In this document: piece by piece, positions 37,782 through 47,270 of the stretch
How positions within the stretch are numbered: the first letter of the stretch is position 1
How the letters are laid out: each line of letters begins with the position of its first letter
Assembly: GCF_900163645.1 (NCBI RefSeq)
Contig: NZ_FUKM01000003.1
Coordinates: 164,068-228,067 of the forward strand
DNA from: Halomonas citrativorans
Lineage (GTDB): Bacteria; Pseudomonadota; Gammaproteobacteria; Pseudomonadales; Halomonadaceae
Direction: 5' to 3'
DNA: 64,000 bases
Position numbers and translations under genes: made by a program
The notes under the pieces: model-generated
What the model was told of the DNA's origin: nothing
The model's database searches: none
Seen by the model: the letters and a program-made list of their open reading frames with translations, nothing else

Positions 37782-40529
37782 ATGCGAACGGATGCGCTGA
37801 TACTAAGTGCGGTGTTCGGCTATTTAGGCCTGCTTTTTCTAGTAGCGGCCTGGGGCGATCGTCGGGCGGCGCAAGGCCGCTCCATTATTAACTCGCCAAC
37901 GGTGTATGCGCTTTCTATTGCCGTTTACTGTACGGCATGGACGTTCTACGGCAGCGTCGGGCGCGCGGCGCAGTTTGGCCCAAGTTTTTTACTTATCTAT
38001 TTAGGGCCCACGCTTGCGATGATGCTATCGCCTTTTATCATCCGCAAAATGGTGCGCATTGCCGCACGCCAGCGGCTCACCTCCATTGCTGACTTTATTA
38101 GCGCCCGCTATGGCAAAAGCGCCGGTCTTGGCGCGCTGGTGGCGCTCATATCGCTGATTACCATTACGCCGTATATAGCCCTACAGCTAAAGGCCATTAC
38201 AGTGAGCCATGCGGTACTCATTAGCTACCCACAAAGCGCTGAGTCAATTCTCTATAACGAGCGTTTCTGGATGGACCGGTCCTTGTGGGTTGCTTTGGTA
38301 CTGGCCGTTTTTATTATTTTATTCGGCACACGCCACCTGGATGCCAGCGAGCGTCATGAAGGCATGGTAGCGGCTATTGCGCTGGAGTCTATTGTCAAAC
38401 TAGTGGCTTTTCTAGCGGTGGGGCTTTTTGTTGTTTTTATCCTGTTTGAGGGGCCAGGTGCGCTGTTTACTCAGGTTGCCCAAACGCCTGCCTTAAGCCA
38501 ATTAATGCACCTGGAAAGCGTTCCGGGTGGAGCAACCGGCTGGGTAGGAATGTTGATCCTTGCCTTTCTGGCGTTTCTAACCCTACCACGTCAGTTCCAG
38601 GTGCTGGTGGTTGAAAATATCGATGAGCGCCATCTGGCTAGGGCCAGTTGGTTATTTCCCCTGTATTTACTCCTGATCAATCTATTTGTGATCCCCATTG
38701 CACTGGCCGGTTTACTACTCGATGCAGGAGACCCAGACAGCTTTGTGCTGACCTTGCCGCTTTCCGCGGGGCTTGAAGGGCTTCCCCTGCTGGTCTTTAT
38801 TGGCGGGCTTTCTGCGGCGACGGGCATGGTCATTGTTGAAACCATTGCGCTCTCAACTATGGTCAGCAACCAACTGATCATGCCGCTCTTGTTACGTTTT
38901 AAGGCGCTGCATACAGACAGTAAAGGTGGGCTTGCCCGGTGGCTTTTAAGAATACGCCGGGTCGCCATCGTACTTATCTTGCTACTCGGCTATCTCTACC
39001 ACGCGCTCATCGGCGACTCCTACAGTTTAGTCACTATCGGCCTGGTATCTTTCGTCGGAGCGGCACAGTTCGCACCGGCCCTGATTATTGGCCTTTATTG
39101 GCGTGGCGCTACCCGGCTGGGGGCAGTGTATGGATTAATCGGCGGATTTTTCATGTGGAGTTACACCCTGCTTCTACCAGGTTTTGCTCAGTCCGGATGG
39201 CTGGATAGCGCACTACTCATCGAAGGCCCGTGGGGTATTGGCTGGCTAACGCCTTATGCGCTTTTTGGGTTGGAGGGGTGGGATATTTATACTCATTCCC
39301 TTCTCTGGAGCATGTTCATCAATGTGGGCTTGTTGGTAGGCATTTCACTGTTTACACGCCCCACTCTGCTTGAACAAACCCAGGCGGCCCTGTTTACCGA
39401 GGCGCTGCACCCCAACTTGCCTACCACTTCGCATCGACGTGGCCAAACGACTCAGGGTGCGCTGCATGAGCTGTTAGCGCGCTACTTAGGGCTAAAAGCG
39501 GCACAGCAGGTTTTCTCAACGCGCACCCAAACCCTTAGCACTTTTCAAAAAGACCAACCGGCCGCCGATGAACTTATCATGCGCGCAGAACAGGCCTTGG
39601 CAGGCTCACTAGGTAATGCGTCAGCGCGCGTATTGATCAACTCGGTGGTTCGCGGTGAGGCACTCGATATTGAGTCATTGCTCAACATGCTGGATATCAC
39701 CACGCAAACGCTGGAGTACAACCGTCGTTTAAAACAGAAATCGGATGAGCTGACGCGAATCGGCAAGGACTTACAAAGCGCCAATGATCGACTCCGTGAA
39801 TTGGATCGTTTAAAGGATGAGTTTGTAGCGATGGTGAGTCATGAGCTGCGCACCCCGCTCACCTCCATTCGCGCGTTTGCAGAAATCCTGTCAGGTTCTC
39901 AGGCCGTCCCCGAGGAAAAGCGACAGCACTTTTTGCACGTCATGGTACTTGAGAGCCAGCGCCTTTCACGGCTGATCGATGAAATTCTTGATCTCGCCCG
40001 CCTGGAGAGTGGCCGTATGACGTTTGATGCAAAAACGCTGGATCTAGCAGCGCTTACCGACCATAGCCTTGAAGCGATTGCGCGACTACAAGAGCAACGT
40101 AATGTCCACCTTGAGGTCACTATTTTAGAACGACCCGCCAACGTTATTGGCGACCCGGACCGGCTGGAACAAATTATTATCAATTTGCTGGATAACGCGA
40201 GCAAATTTGCCGACCCGGCAGATCCACACGTCTTGCTGCGCTTGTATAAACAGAATCAACATATTTATTTATGCGTCGAAGATAATGGCGCAGGCATTGA
40301 GCCAAGCGCACGTGAACATGTATTCGAGAAATTCCACCAGCTACAGCCGGGTGATACGTCCACCGGTGGTCGCCCTAAAGGCAGTGGTTTAGGCTTGCCT
40401 ATCAGCCGGGCAATTGCTGTTCACTTGGGTGGCAGGCTTTGGGTAGAGGATGCCCAAGTGCTCAAGGGTGCATGTTTTGTGTTGACGCTACCAGAAGCAG
40501 AACCTAACAAAGGCAATCCTGCTCCTTAG
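37782..40529 (+). CDS. SLC5-type symporter / sensor histidine kinase (CbrA/CrbS-like)
   Basis: A 915-residue hybrid of carrier and sensor. Residues 1 to about 530 hold some 13 hydrophobic helices of the sodium:solute symporter family. A STAC-like linker (about 560-640) joins this to a coiled coil and a histidine kinase: H687 in SHELRTPLTSIRAF, an N box in IINLLDNASKFA, G boxes in EDNGAGIEP and GSGLGLPISRAI. No PAS domain and no receiver are fused. Known relatives are CbrA (histidine and carbon control), CrbS (acetate switch) and MxtR. The partner receiver is probably the first gene of the operon. The divergent cstA suggests a link to pyruvate or carboxylate sensing, an inference. Confidence 0.9.
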   Translation: MRTDALILSAVFGYLGLLFLVAAWGDRRAAQGRSIINSPTVYALSIAVYCTAWTFYGSVGRAAQFGPSFLLIYLGPTLAMMLSPFIIRKMVRIAARQRLTSIADFISARYGKSAGLGALVALISLITITPYIALQLKAITVSHAVLISYPQSAESILYNERFWMDRSLWVALVLAVFIILFGTRHLDASERHEGMVAAIALESIVKLVAFLAVGLFVVFILFEGPGALFTQVAQTPALSQLMHLESVPGGATGWVGMLILAFLAFLTLPRQFQVLVVENIDERHLARASWLFPLYLLLINLFVIPIALAGLLLDAGDPDSFVLTLPLSAGLEGLPLLVFIGGLSAATGMVIVETIALSTMVSNQLIMPLLLRFKALHTDSKGGLARWLLRIRRVAIVLILLLGYLYHALIGDSYSLVTIGLVSFVGAAQFAPALIIGLYWRGATRLGAVYGLIGGFFMWSYTLLLPGFAQSGWLDSALLIEGPWGIGWLTPYALFGLEGWDIYTHSLLWSMFINVGLLVGISLFTRPTLLEQTQAALFTEALHPNLPTTSHRRGQTTQGALHELLARYLGLKAAQQVFSTRTQTLSTFQKDQPAADELIMRAEQALAGSLGNASARVLINSVVRGEALDIESLLNMLDITTQTLEYNRRLKQKSDELTRIGKDLQSANDRLRELDRLKDEFVAMVSHELRTPLTSIRAFAEILSGSQAVPEEKRQHFLHVMVLESQRLSRLIDEILDLARLESGRMTFDAKTLDLAALTDHSLEAIARLQEQRNVHLEVTILERPANVIGDPDRLEQIIINLLDNASKFADPADPHVLLRLYKQNQHIYLCVEDNGAGIEPSAREHVFEKFHQLQPGDTSTGGRPKGSGLGLPISRAIAVHLGGRLWVEDAQVLKGACFVLTLPEAEPNKGNPAP

Positions 40530-40888
40530 GCGCTTGGCGTTTGCTGGTTATCCGTCATTGTTGGCTCACTGCCCGCATGACGAGGGTCGGGCTTAAACAT
40601 TTCATCGCCCACTTCATCAATAAAACGCTGGGCCTTGGTCACCATCATGGCGTCGCAGGCATCGCGGCCAGGGAGCATATCGGAACGCTCAAAGCGAAGT
40701 TCACGCGGCTCACCATTGCTGTCAGCCTTGCTAATCCAACCGCTGACGCGGTATTGACCGCTTTGTTGATCGGGCTGAGAAACGATCGAATAGCCTTTGT
40801 ATTCCACCGGTTCCGAGGCATTGGTGACCGCCTTAGTGGCCGACTTACTTTCGCCACCCAACAGTCCTGAAAAGAGCTTTTTAAACAT
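40526..40888 (-). CDS. HlyU-family protein
   Basis: A 120-residue soluble protein. Residues about 27-98 match the HlyU family core (EYKGYSIVSQP ... GQYRVSGWI ... ELRFERSDMLPGRDACDAMMVTKAQ is the recognisable order, ending IDEVGDEMF). In Vibrio the name belongs to a haemolysin activator, but most family members are uncharacterised and no winged helix is evident here, so a regulator role is unproven. The gene converges on the kinase gene and overlaps its end by four bases. Confidence 0.75.
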   Translation of the reverse strand: MFKKLFSGLLGGESKSATKAVTNASEPVEYKGYSIVSQPDQQSGQYRVSGWISKADSNGEPRELRFERSDMLPGRDACDAMMVTKAQRFIDEVGDEMFKPDPRHAGSEPTMTDNQQTPSA

Positions 40889-40906
40889 ACTGGCTCCTGG
40901 CGTTAG

Positions 40907-40937
40907 AAAAAAAGCGGCAGGAAAACCTGCCGCTTTT
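40907..40937 (-). terminator. Intrinsic terminator after argG
   Basis: Perfect 11-base stem AAAGCGGCAGG/CCTGCCGCTTT (40911-40921 with 40926-40936) around a four-base loop, followed on the reverse strand by a run of seven T. Confidence 0.9.
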
Positions 40938-40945
40938 GATCGGAA

Positions 40946-42166
40946 TTAGCTCTGCTGACGACCTTTGCCAGCGGCGATCCGTAAGCGTAATGCATTCAGC
41001 TTGATAAAGCCTTCCGCGTCTTTCTGGTTGTAAGCACCGGCGTCATCTTCAAACGTTGCGATGGACTCGTCGAACAATGACTGCTCGGACTTACGTCCTA
41101 CTACGGTGGCGTTACCTTTATAGAGCTTCATGCGCACAACGCCCGAGACGTTTTTCTGCGTCTCATCGATAGCGGCTTGCAGCATGCGGCGCTCAGGACT
41201 CCACCAGTAGCCGTTGTAGATCACTTCTGCGTATTTCGGCATTAGCTGATCTTTGAGGTGGGCTTCTTCACGATCAAGCGTCAGCGATTCAATGGCACGG
41301 TGGGCGCGAAGCATGATGGTGCCGCCAGGTGTTTCGTAGCAGCCACGCGACTTCATGCCCACGTAACGGTTCTCTACAATATCCAGACGGCCAATGCCGT
41401 TATCGCCACCTACTTTATTGAGCTTCTCAAGCACTTCGTGAGGCTTGTGCGCTTCGCCGTCGATGGCAACGATATCGCCTTTCTCGAACGTCAACTCTAC
41501 ATACGTAGGCTGATCCGGGGCGGCTTCAGGCGATACGCTCCAACGCCACATATCGTCCTCAGCTTCGGCCCACGGATCTTCCAAAATGCCGCCTTCGTAC
41601 GAGATATGCAGCAGGTTGGCGTCCATGGAGTACGGCGATTTCTTCTTCTTGCTGGAGAAGTCGACCGGGATATTGTGCTCTTCGCAGTAAGCCATCAGCT
41701 TTTCACGAGACGTCAGATCCCACTCGCGCCACGGCGCAATCACTTTAACGCCAGGTTTCAGTGCGTAACCGCCCAGCTCAAAGCGCACCTGGTCGTTACC
41801 TTTACCGGTTGCACCGTGAGAGATAGCATCGGCGCCGGTTTCATTGGCGATTTCGATCAACCGCTTGGCGATTAGCGGGCGTGCAATTGAGGTGCCCAGC
41901 AAATACTCGCCTTCATAAACGGTATTGGCACGGAACATGGGGAAGACATAGTCGCGTACAAACTCTTCGCGCAAATCTTCAATGTAAATTTCTTTAACAC
42001 CTAGTGCCTGTGCCTTCGCGCGAGCCGGCTCGACTTCTTCGCCTTGACCGATGTCGGCAGTAAAGGTCACTACCTCGCAGTTGTAAGTTTCTTGCAACCA
42101 CTTAACGATTACAGAGGTGTCCAGGCCGCCTGAATATGCCAGCACAACCTTTTTGACATCGGACAT
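40946..42166 (-). CDS. argG: Argininosuccinate synthase
   Basis: Ligates citrulline and aspartate with ATP in arginine synthesis. The ATG at 42166, preceded by AAGGAG, starts [19 protein letters not shown] with the PP-loop ATP motif at residues 10-18; a 36-residue upstream extension is rejected. [15 protein letters not shown] and [13 protein letters not shown] are further family signatures. The 406-residue length fits the usual form. It is a single-gene unit with a strong terminator. Confidence 0.97.
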   Translation of the reverse strand: MSDVKKVVLAYSGGLDTSVIVKWLQETYNCEVVTFTADIGQGEEVEPARAKAQALGVKEIYIEDLREEFVRDYVFPMFRANTVYEGEYLLGTSIARPLIAKRLIEIANETGADAISHGATGKGNDQVRFELGGYALKPGVKVIAPWREWDLTSREKLMAYCEEHNIPVDFSSKKKKSPYSMDANLLHISYEGGILEDPWAEAEDDMWRWSVSPEAAPDQPTYVELTFEKGDIVAIDGEAHKPHEVLEKLNKVGGDNGIGRLDIVENRYVGMKSRGCYETPGGTIMLRAHRAIESLTLDREEAHLKDQLMPKYAEVIYNGYWWSPERRMLQAAIDETQKNVSGVVRMKLYKGNATVVGRKSEQSLFDESIATFEDDAGAYNQKDAEGFIKLNALRLRIAAGKGRQQS

Positions 42167-42405
42167 TCTTTGCTCCTTGTATATAAAACCGTTTATAAAA
42201 ACCACGTGTATGAAACTACGCTCACCAGCGAATACGGCGCCTTTAAGCGCACAACATATTAAAGTAAACGCCAAGTATAGCGTTCTCTATGGCTAGCGAA
42301 TACCGTCAGCGACGCCTTATACAGAAAGCTGCTAGAATCACACCATCCAGGAGGCGGCCTACCGCCCATTTTTGACGATTACTCGCTGTACTTAAGGAGA
42401 GCTGC

Positions 42406-43074
42406 ATGAGCGAGGCAATTGCCCGCGAATTAATGGCCCAACGTTTTCGCAGTTATCTGCCGGTTGTCATTGATTTAGAAACGGGTGGCTTCAATGCCCA
42501 AAGTGATGCCGTGCTTGAAATTGCAGCCGTCACGCTCACCATGGACCCAGAAGGAAATCTGCTGCCTGATGCGACCTACGCTTATCACATTCAACCCTTT
42601 GAAGGGGCCAATGTTGAACAGTCAGCGCTGGACTTTACCGGTATCAATCTGGATGACCCGCTACGCCGCCAAGTAGCGCTCAGCGAAACAGAAGCGCTGG
42701 GTGAAATTTTCCGCCCTATACGCAAATCTATAAAAGCCCACGGATGTTCGCGCGCCATTTTAGTCGGCCATAATGCTGCGTTTGATCAGGGTTTTCTTAA
42801 CGCTGCCGCTAATCGTTGCAACGTTAAACGCAACCCGTTCCACCCTTTCTCAAGTTTTGACACCGCGACACTGGCAGGCCTTGTTTACGGCCAGACCGTA
42901 CTGGCCCGAGCCTGCCGTGCAGCCGGTATCGAATTTGACAATAAGGCAGCACACTCAGCACGCTACGATACCGAACGCACGGCGGAGTTATTCTGCGCCA
43001 TGGTTAACCGTTATAAAGACCTGGGTGGATGGCGCTTGGCCCAACGAGAGCAGGACATGGACGACGGTGAATAA
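42406..43074 (+). CDS. rnt: Ribonuclease T
   Basis: DEDDh exoribonuclease that trims tRNA and other stable RNA 3' ends. The 222-residue protein has [10 protein letters not shown] (Asp and Glu metal ligands near 23-25), [10 protein letters not shown], and the C-terminal [13 protein letters not shown] with the catalytic His and last Asp. AAGGAG lies before the ATG. It is related in fold to the exonuclease domain at 37.0-37.5 kb but is not a close copy. Confidence 0.96.
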   Translation: MSEAIARELMAQRFRSYLPVVIDLETGGFNAQSDAVLEIAAVTLTMDPEGNLLPDATYAYHIQPFEGANVEQSALDFTGINLDDPLRRQVALSETEALGEIFRPIRKSIKAHGCSRAILVGHNAAFDQGFLNAAANRCNVKRNPFHPFSSFDTATLAGLVYGQTVLARACRAAGIEFDNKAAHSARYDTERTAELFCAMVNRYKDLGGWRLAQREQDMDDGE

Positions 43075-43201
43075 CCCGCTGGCTGGATGCAGTGACGTGG
43101 GCTTTACGCTAAACTTCGCCACTTTCATGCACCGTTGATGAAAGCGTTCAACGCTTTCTGTGTGCTTTACTTTTTCGCTTTTCAAAAGATGAGACGTTTC
43201 A

Positions 43202-44461
43202 ATGGCTCAGTATAATGCCTTTTACGCCCAGTCAGGCGGCGTTACCGCCGTTATTAACGCCAGCGCCTGCGGCGTTATCGAAGCATGCCGACAAGCTCCC
43301 GAACAAATTGGCAAGGTATACGCGGGCCATAACGGCATTATTGGCGCATTAACCGAAGACCTCATTGATGTTACTCAGGAAAGCGACGAAGCTATTGCCG
43401 CATTACGCTATACGCCCGGCGGTGCATTCGGTTCTTGCCGCTATAAGCTAAAAGATATCGATACCCATCGCACTCAGTACGAGCGTTTAATTGAGGTATT
43501 TAAGGCACACAATATTCGCTACTTCTTCTATAACGGTGGTGGCGACAGTGCCGACACTTGCCTGAAGATCTCTCAACTTTCAGAAAAGCTGGGCTACCCG
43601 CTAACCGCTATTCACGTGCCTAAAACCGTGGATAATGACCTACCGATTACCGATAACAGCCCAGGTTTTGGTAGCGTTGCCAAATATATTGCCACCTCTA
43701 CCCGTGAAGCCTCTCTCGATATCGCCTCCATGTGCGCAACATCTACCAAAGTCTTCGTGCTTGAAGTGATGGGGCGCCATGCCGGCTGGATTGCAGCGGC
43801 TGGCGGATTAGCCGGTGAAGGCGAAGGTGAACCGCCTCACTTGATTATTTTCCCCGAGATCGCCTTCAACCGTAAAGCCGTCATGGCGCGGGTTGAGGAA
43901 AGCGTGAAACAGAACGGCTACTGCGTCATCGTGGTATCAGAAGGCGCGCGTTATGAAGACGGCACCTTCCTGGCCGATGCGGGCAATACCGATGCTTTTG
44001 GCCATCGCCAGTTGGGTGGTGTTGCGCCTACGCTTGCAGGCATGATCAAGCAAGACCTGGGCTACAAGTATCACTGGGCCGTCGCTGACTACTTACAGCG
44101 TGCAGCTCGCCACTTGGCCTCGAAAACAGACGTTGAACAAGCCTATGCGGTTGGCCGTGAAGCCGTGACGCTCGCGCTGGCAGGCAAGAACTCGATGATG
44201 CCCGCGATTCGCCGTATTTCTCAATCACCCTATCAGTGGGATGTCATTTCCGCACCGTTGGCCCAGATTGCCAACCAGGAAAAGTTCATGCCGCGTGACT
44301 TTATCAGCGAAAGCGGCTTTGCGATCACCCAGGCGTGCCGTGATTACCTCTCACCGTTGATTCAAGGCGAAGACTTCCCGCCCTTTGAGAACGGCTTGCC
44401 CAAAGTGGCTAAGCTAAAACTTGCCAAAGTGGACCAAAAACTCCCCACGTTTACGCTATAA
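43202..44461 (+). CDS. pfp: PPi-dependent 6-phosphofructokinase
   Basis: Reversible glycolytic enzyme that uses pyrophosphate in place of ATP. The 419-residue protein has NGGGDSADT (residues 111-119) and PKTVDNDLPITD (140-151). Lys141 replaces the Thr/Gly of ATP enzymes and Asp115 fills the position of Gly104 of E. coli PfkA; both changes are known markers of pyrophosphate use. MGRHAGWIAA is the sugar-phosphate site. No ATP-type pfkA is in the window. A strong terminator follows, and ppa, which competes for pyrophosphate, lies 2 kb further on. Confidence 0.9.
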   Translation: MAQYNAFYAQSGGVTAVINASACGVIEACRQAPEQIGKVYAGHNGIIGALTEDLIDVTQESDEAIAALRYTPGGAFGSCRYKLKDIDTHRTQYERLIEVFKAHNIRYFFYNGGGDSADTCLKISQLSEKLGYPLTAIHVPKTVDNDLPITDNSPGFGSVAKYIATSTREASLDIASMCATSTKVFVLEVMGRHAGWIAAAGGLAGEGEGEPPHLIIFPEIAFNRKAVMARVEESVKQNGYCVIVVSEGARYEDGTFLADAGNTDAFGHRQLGGVAPTLAGMIKQDLGYKYHWAVADYLQRAARHLASKTDVEQAYAVGREAVTLALAGKNSMMPAIRRISQSPYQWDVISAPLAQIANQEKFMPRDFISESGFAITQACRDYLSPLIQGEDFPPFENGLPKVAKLKLAKVDQKLPTFTL

Positions 44462-44497
44462 GGCGCCGCCCTTTCGGGCTTGTCAACGGCGGCAACC

Positions 44498-44532
44498 AAA
44501 ACGGGCGATGATTATCTCATCGCCCGTTTTTT
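44498..44532 (+). terminator. Intrinsic terminator after PPi-phosphofructokinase
   Basis: Perfect 14-base stem AAAACGGGCGATGA (44498-44511) with TCATCGCCCGTTTT (44517-44530), loop of five, extended by TT. Because of A/T symmetry it may also serve the opposing gene at 44565. Confidence 0.9.
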
Positions 44533-44564
44533 AGCAGATATACATTGCTTAACGCGCTAGCACA

Positions 44565-46283
44565 TCATCTTAATAGCCACGAAAGTACCAATAGCAGCAG
44601 CAACACTCCGGCGACGCCCTGCCAGAAATGACGACGTGGCTCCTGGCGAGTGCCCTCTTGGGCAGGCAAACGGCCTAGCGGGACACGCAGTGCATGCAGA
44701 AACTCTGACTGACGCCTAAAGCGCAGCGCACGCTGTGGGTCCAATGCACGCCGCAAGGCATCATCCAGCTCTTGGGTAATTTCCGGGTTATGAGTTCGCG
44801 AGCTGCGATAGCTAAGTTCTTCTAAATCCGTATGACTGCGCAACTTGTTCGGGGTAAGTTGGTAAGGTAGCTCTCCGGTTAACAGCCAGTAGACAGTTGA
44901 AGCGAGGGAGTACTGATCGCTGCGGCGGCCAATGCTATCTTCCAATGCATACTCAGGCGCGGTGTGTTCGTTAAAACCAATTTGGCGCAACAACTCACCT
45001 GAATGCCGGTGACCGTCCACCTCACGCATATGGCACGCGCTAAAATCGTTGAGCATCAGCTTACCGTGGCTATCAATTAAAATATTATCCGGCATGATCT
45101 GCTGATGAATAATGTCGCGGTGATGCAGCGCCTGCACGGCCTTACCCAACTGGTTTGCGATATCCAAGCGCTGGACAAGGCTGGCTTGAGGATGCCGCTC
45201 GGCCCACTGGCGCAACGTTTCCCCTTCAACATGCTGCATCAAGTAGTAAAGATAGCGGCGTGGTCTTGAGGGCTTTACGACCTTAACGATAAAAGGTGAA
45301 TTAACCCGCTCGACGATCCACTGCTGAAGCAGGAAATGCTCCAGATAGGCATTACGAAGCGATAGCTCAGGGCTTGGCGCCTTCATTGCCATTTCACGCT
45401 CGGTATGCACGTCTCTTACCCGATAGACACGAGACTGTGCATTACGCGACAGCACTTCTATAACTTCCAACCCATCAAGCCGTTCGCCTGGCGCAAGCTC
45501 AGGCGGAATCGGCAAATCACCGTAAATCAGCCCTGGGTCGTCCGGCGACTCTTCCGGTAACTCATCAATACGCACCAATTGAAAGCAAAATTGATCACCT
45601 CCATAACCCCGCTCTTGGGCGCGCTGCTTGGCTTCACTGGCTAGGCGTTCGCAGGCGGCATCCAGATCACTGGCATCCTGGCGAATCAAGCGTACGTAGT
45701 CGGAAGGCAACAGCGTACCGCGCACGCCACGCGTGGTGAACAGGAAGATATCGCCCTGTTTAAGGCCCAGATGGGTATAGTCGATGTCCACACTGCCATC
45801 CATCCCCAGCGCCCGGGAAGGATAGTGGTAACCGCCAATATCGGTCACATGGTCTCGCGTCAGCTGTTCAAACTCAGCGCCTCGCAAGCGAAACACCAGC
45901 GTATCTCCCATATGAAACAGGTGCGCTTCGCGCTTACGAAAGACAACCACCGACATGGAAGAGACAAAGCCACCCTCTTTTACATGCTGGCTTTGGCTGT
46001 AACACCAGCTATTGAGCGCACGAAGCACGCGTGTTGCTGACGTTTTAGTATCCCAATGGTCAGGCGTAGAAAAGTAATCCGCCAAAAAGCCACGCACACT
46101 TAAATCACCCGCCTGTTTGGCCAGTGTATTGCGTGACACAGAGTCGCTGATAACGGCGCAGCCCCCTTTGACCTTTAATAGCGGTGCATCAGGAAAACGC
46201 ACCGACATGGAGCTGCGATGCAAACGTCGGTCAGGCGCAACAAACGCTTGACCATAACTGATCAGCAACTGGGCATGCCCCAC
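44565..46283 (-). CDS. PP2C phosphatase / Ser-Thr kinase-like fusion, C-tail anchored
   Basis: A 572-residue bifunctional signalling protein. Residues about 1-240 are a PP2C-type phosphatase domain (SDSVSRN in place of ADGVS, HMGDTLVF, GYGGDQFCF). Residues about 265-535 are an Hanks-type kinase fold with a lysine in MAMKAP, an HHRDIIHQQIMPDNILI loop and LNDFSA. The true catalytic loop aligns as H393-Q394-Q395-I-M397-P-D-N: the HRD aspartate is Gln and the following Lys is Met, and DFG reads DFS (Asp413 kept). The kinase may be inactive or use an altered mechanism. The C-terminus is a single membrane helix (GVAGVLLLLLVLSWLLR). It is monocistronic between pfp and ppa. Confidence 0.85.
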   Translation of the reverse strand: MGHAQLLISYGQAFVAPDRRLHRSSMSVRFPDAPLLKVKGGCAVISDSVSRNTLAKQAGDLSVRGFLADYFSTPDHWDTKTSATRVLRALNSWCYSQSQHVKEGGFVSSMSVVVFRKREAHLFHMGDTLVFRLRGAEFEQLTRDHVTDIGGYHYPSRALGMDGSVDIDYTHLGLKQGDIFLFTTRGVRGTLLPSDYVRLIRQDASDLDAACERLASEAKQRAQERGYGGDQFCFQLVRIDELPEESPDDPGLIYGDLPIPPELAPGERLDGLEVIEVLSRNAQSRVYRVRDVHTEREMAMKAPSPELSLRNAYLEHFLLQQWIVERVNSPFIVKVVKPSRPRRYLYYLMQHVEGETLRQWAERHPQASLVQRLDIANQLGKAVQALHHRDIIHQQIMPDNILIDSHGKLMLNDFSACHMREVDGHRHSGELLRQIGFNEHTAPEYALEDSIGRRSDQYSLASTVYWLLTGELPYQLTPNKLRSHTDLEELSYRSSRTHNPEITQELDDALRRALDPQRALRFRRQSEFLHALRVPLGRLPAQEGTRQEPRRHFWQGVAGVLLLLLVLSWLLR

Positions 46284-46551
46284 TCATCCTCCTTGGCGAA
46301 CCGCTCAACATAACTTCATGACAGAACTTCATGGCCGCTATAATACACGCAACGGCTTTAATGCGATGCCCACCAAACGTCGCGACCACTGCGATAAAAG
46401 CAAATTGCCGCTACCATTAAGCGATAGCGTCGGCGCTGCGCCCATGTTGCATTGGCAATCGCCCGGCCATCTTCGTATAATTCCCGACTATTCGTGCAAC
46501 GCATCAATTGCTTAGCCACTGCAACACCCAAGAACTTCTAAGGACTCAACG

Positions 46552-47082
46552 ATGAACTTCGATAACATCCCAGCTGGAAAGGATTTGCCGAACGATATTT
46601 ACGTGGCGATCGAGATTCCTGCGAACCACTCGCCTATCAAATACGAAATTGATAAGGACATGGGCGCACTACTGGTTGATCGTTTTATGGCGACCCCGAT
46701 GTTCTACCCCGCCAACTACGGCTTTATTCCCCATACGCTGGCTGATGATGGCGATGCACTCGATGCCTTAGTAGTAACACCGCACCCGGTAGCGCCTGGC
46801 AGCATTATTCGTGCGCGCCCCATCGGCATCCTGAACATGACCGATGAAGCAGGTGAAGATGCCAAGCTGGTATGCGTACCGCACCCCAAACTCAGCACGC
46901 TTTATGATGACGTACAGGAAGTTACCGACCTGCCCGAGCTTCTGCGTCAGCAAATCGCTCACTTCTTTGAAAACTACAAAGACCTTGAAAAAGGCAAGTG
47001 GGTAAAAGTTGAGTCTTGGGAAGGCGTTGAAGCAGCGCGTAAAGCTATTGAAAAATCAGCGGCTGCTTACCAAAAGGCGTAA
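46552..47082 (+). CDS. ppa: Inorganic pyrophosphatase
   Basis: Family I soluble pyrophosphatase, 176 residues. The signature [10 protein letters not shown] (about 66-75) carries the metal-binding aspartates; [15 protein letters not shown] and the [12 protein letters not shown] stretch match the E. coli enzyme. AAGGA lies before the ATG. The 268-base gap upstream contains no other gene and presumably holds divergent promoters for ppa and the phosphatase/kinase gene. Confidence 0.97.
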   Translation: MNFDNIPAGKDLPNDIYVAIEIPANHSPIKYEIDKDMGALLVDRFMATPMFYPANYGFIPHTLADDGDALDALVVTPHPVAPGSIIRARPIGILNMTDEAGEDAKLVCVPHPKLSTLYDDVQEVTDLPELLRQQIAHFFENYKDLEKGKWVKVESWEGVEAARKAIEKSAAAYQKA

Positions 47083-47111
47083 GTGAACTAAACGCGCTGT
47101 TTTGTCTCTAT

Positions 47112-47145
47112 TAAGAAGGCCGCCAATAGGCGGCCTTCTTATTTA
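47112..47145 (+). terminator. Intrinsic terminator after ppa
   Basis: Perfect 13-base stem TAAGAAGGCCGCC (47112-47124) with GGCGGCCTTCTTA (47129-47141), four-base loop, followed by TTTAC. It may act in both directions. Confidence 0.85.
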
Positions 47146-47270
47146 CACCCACTAGCCATTTTTTTATCACTGCGCGTGGATCTTTCACAAGTGCTACCAA
47201 GCGCTCGCTCCATATTATGCGCCATGTTAATGCGGGTGCTTTTCAGCCATATCGCCGTTAAGGATGTATC

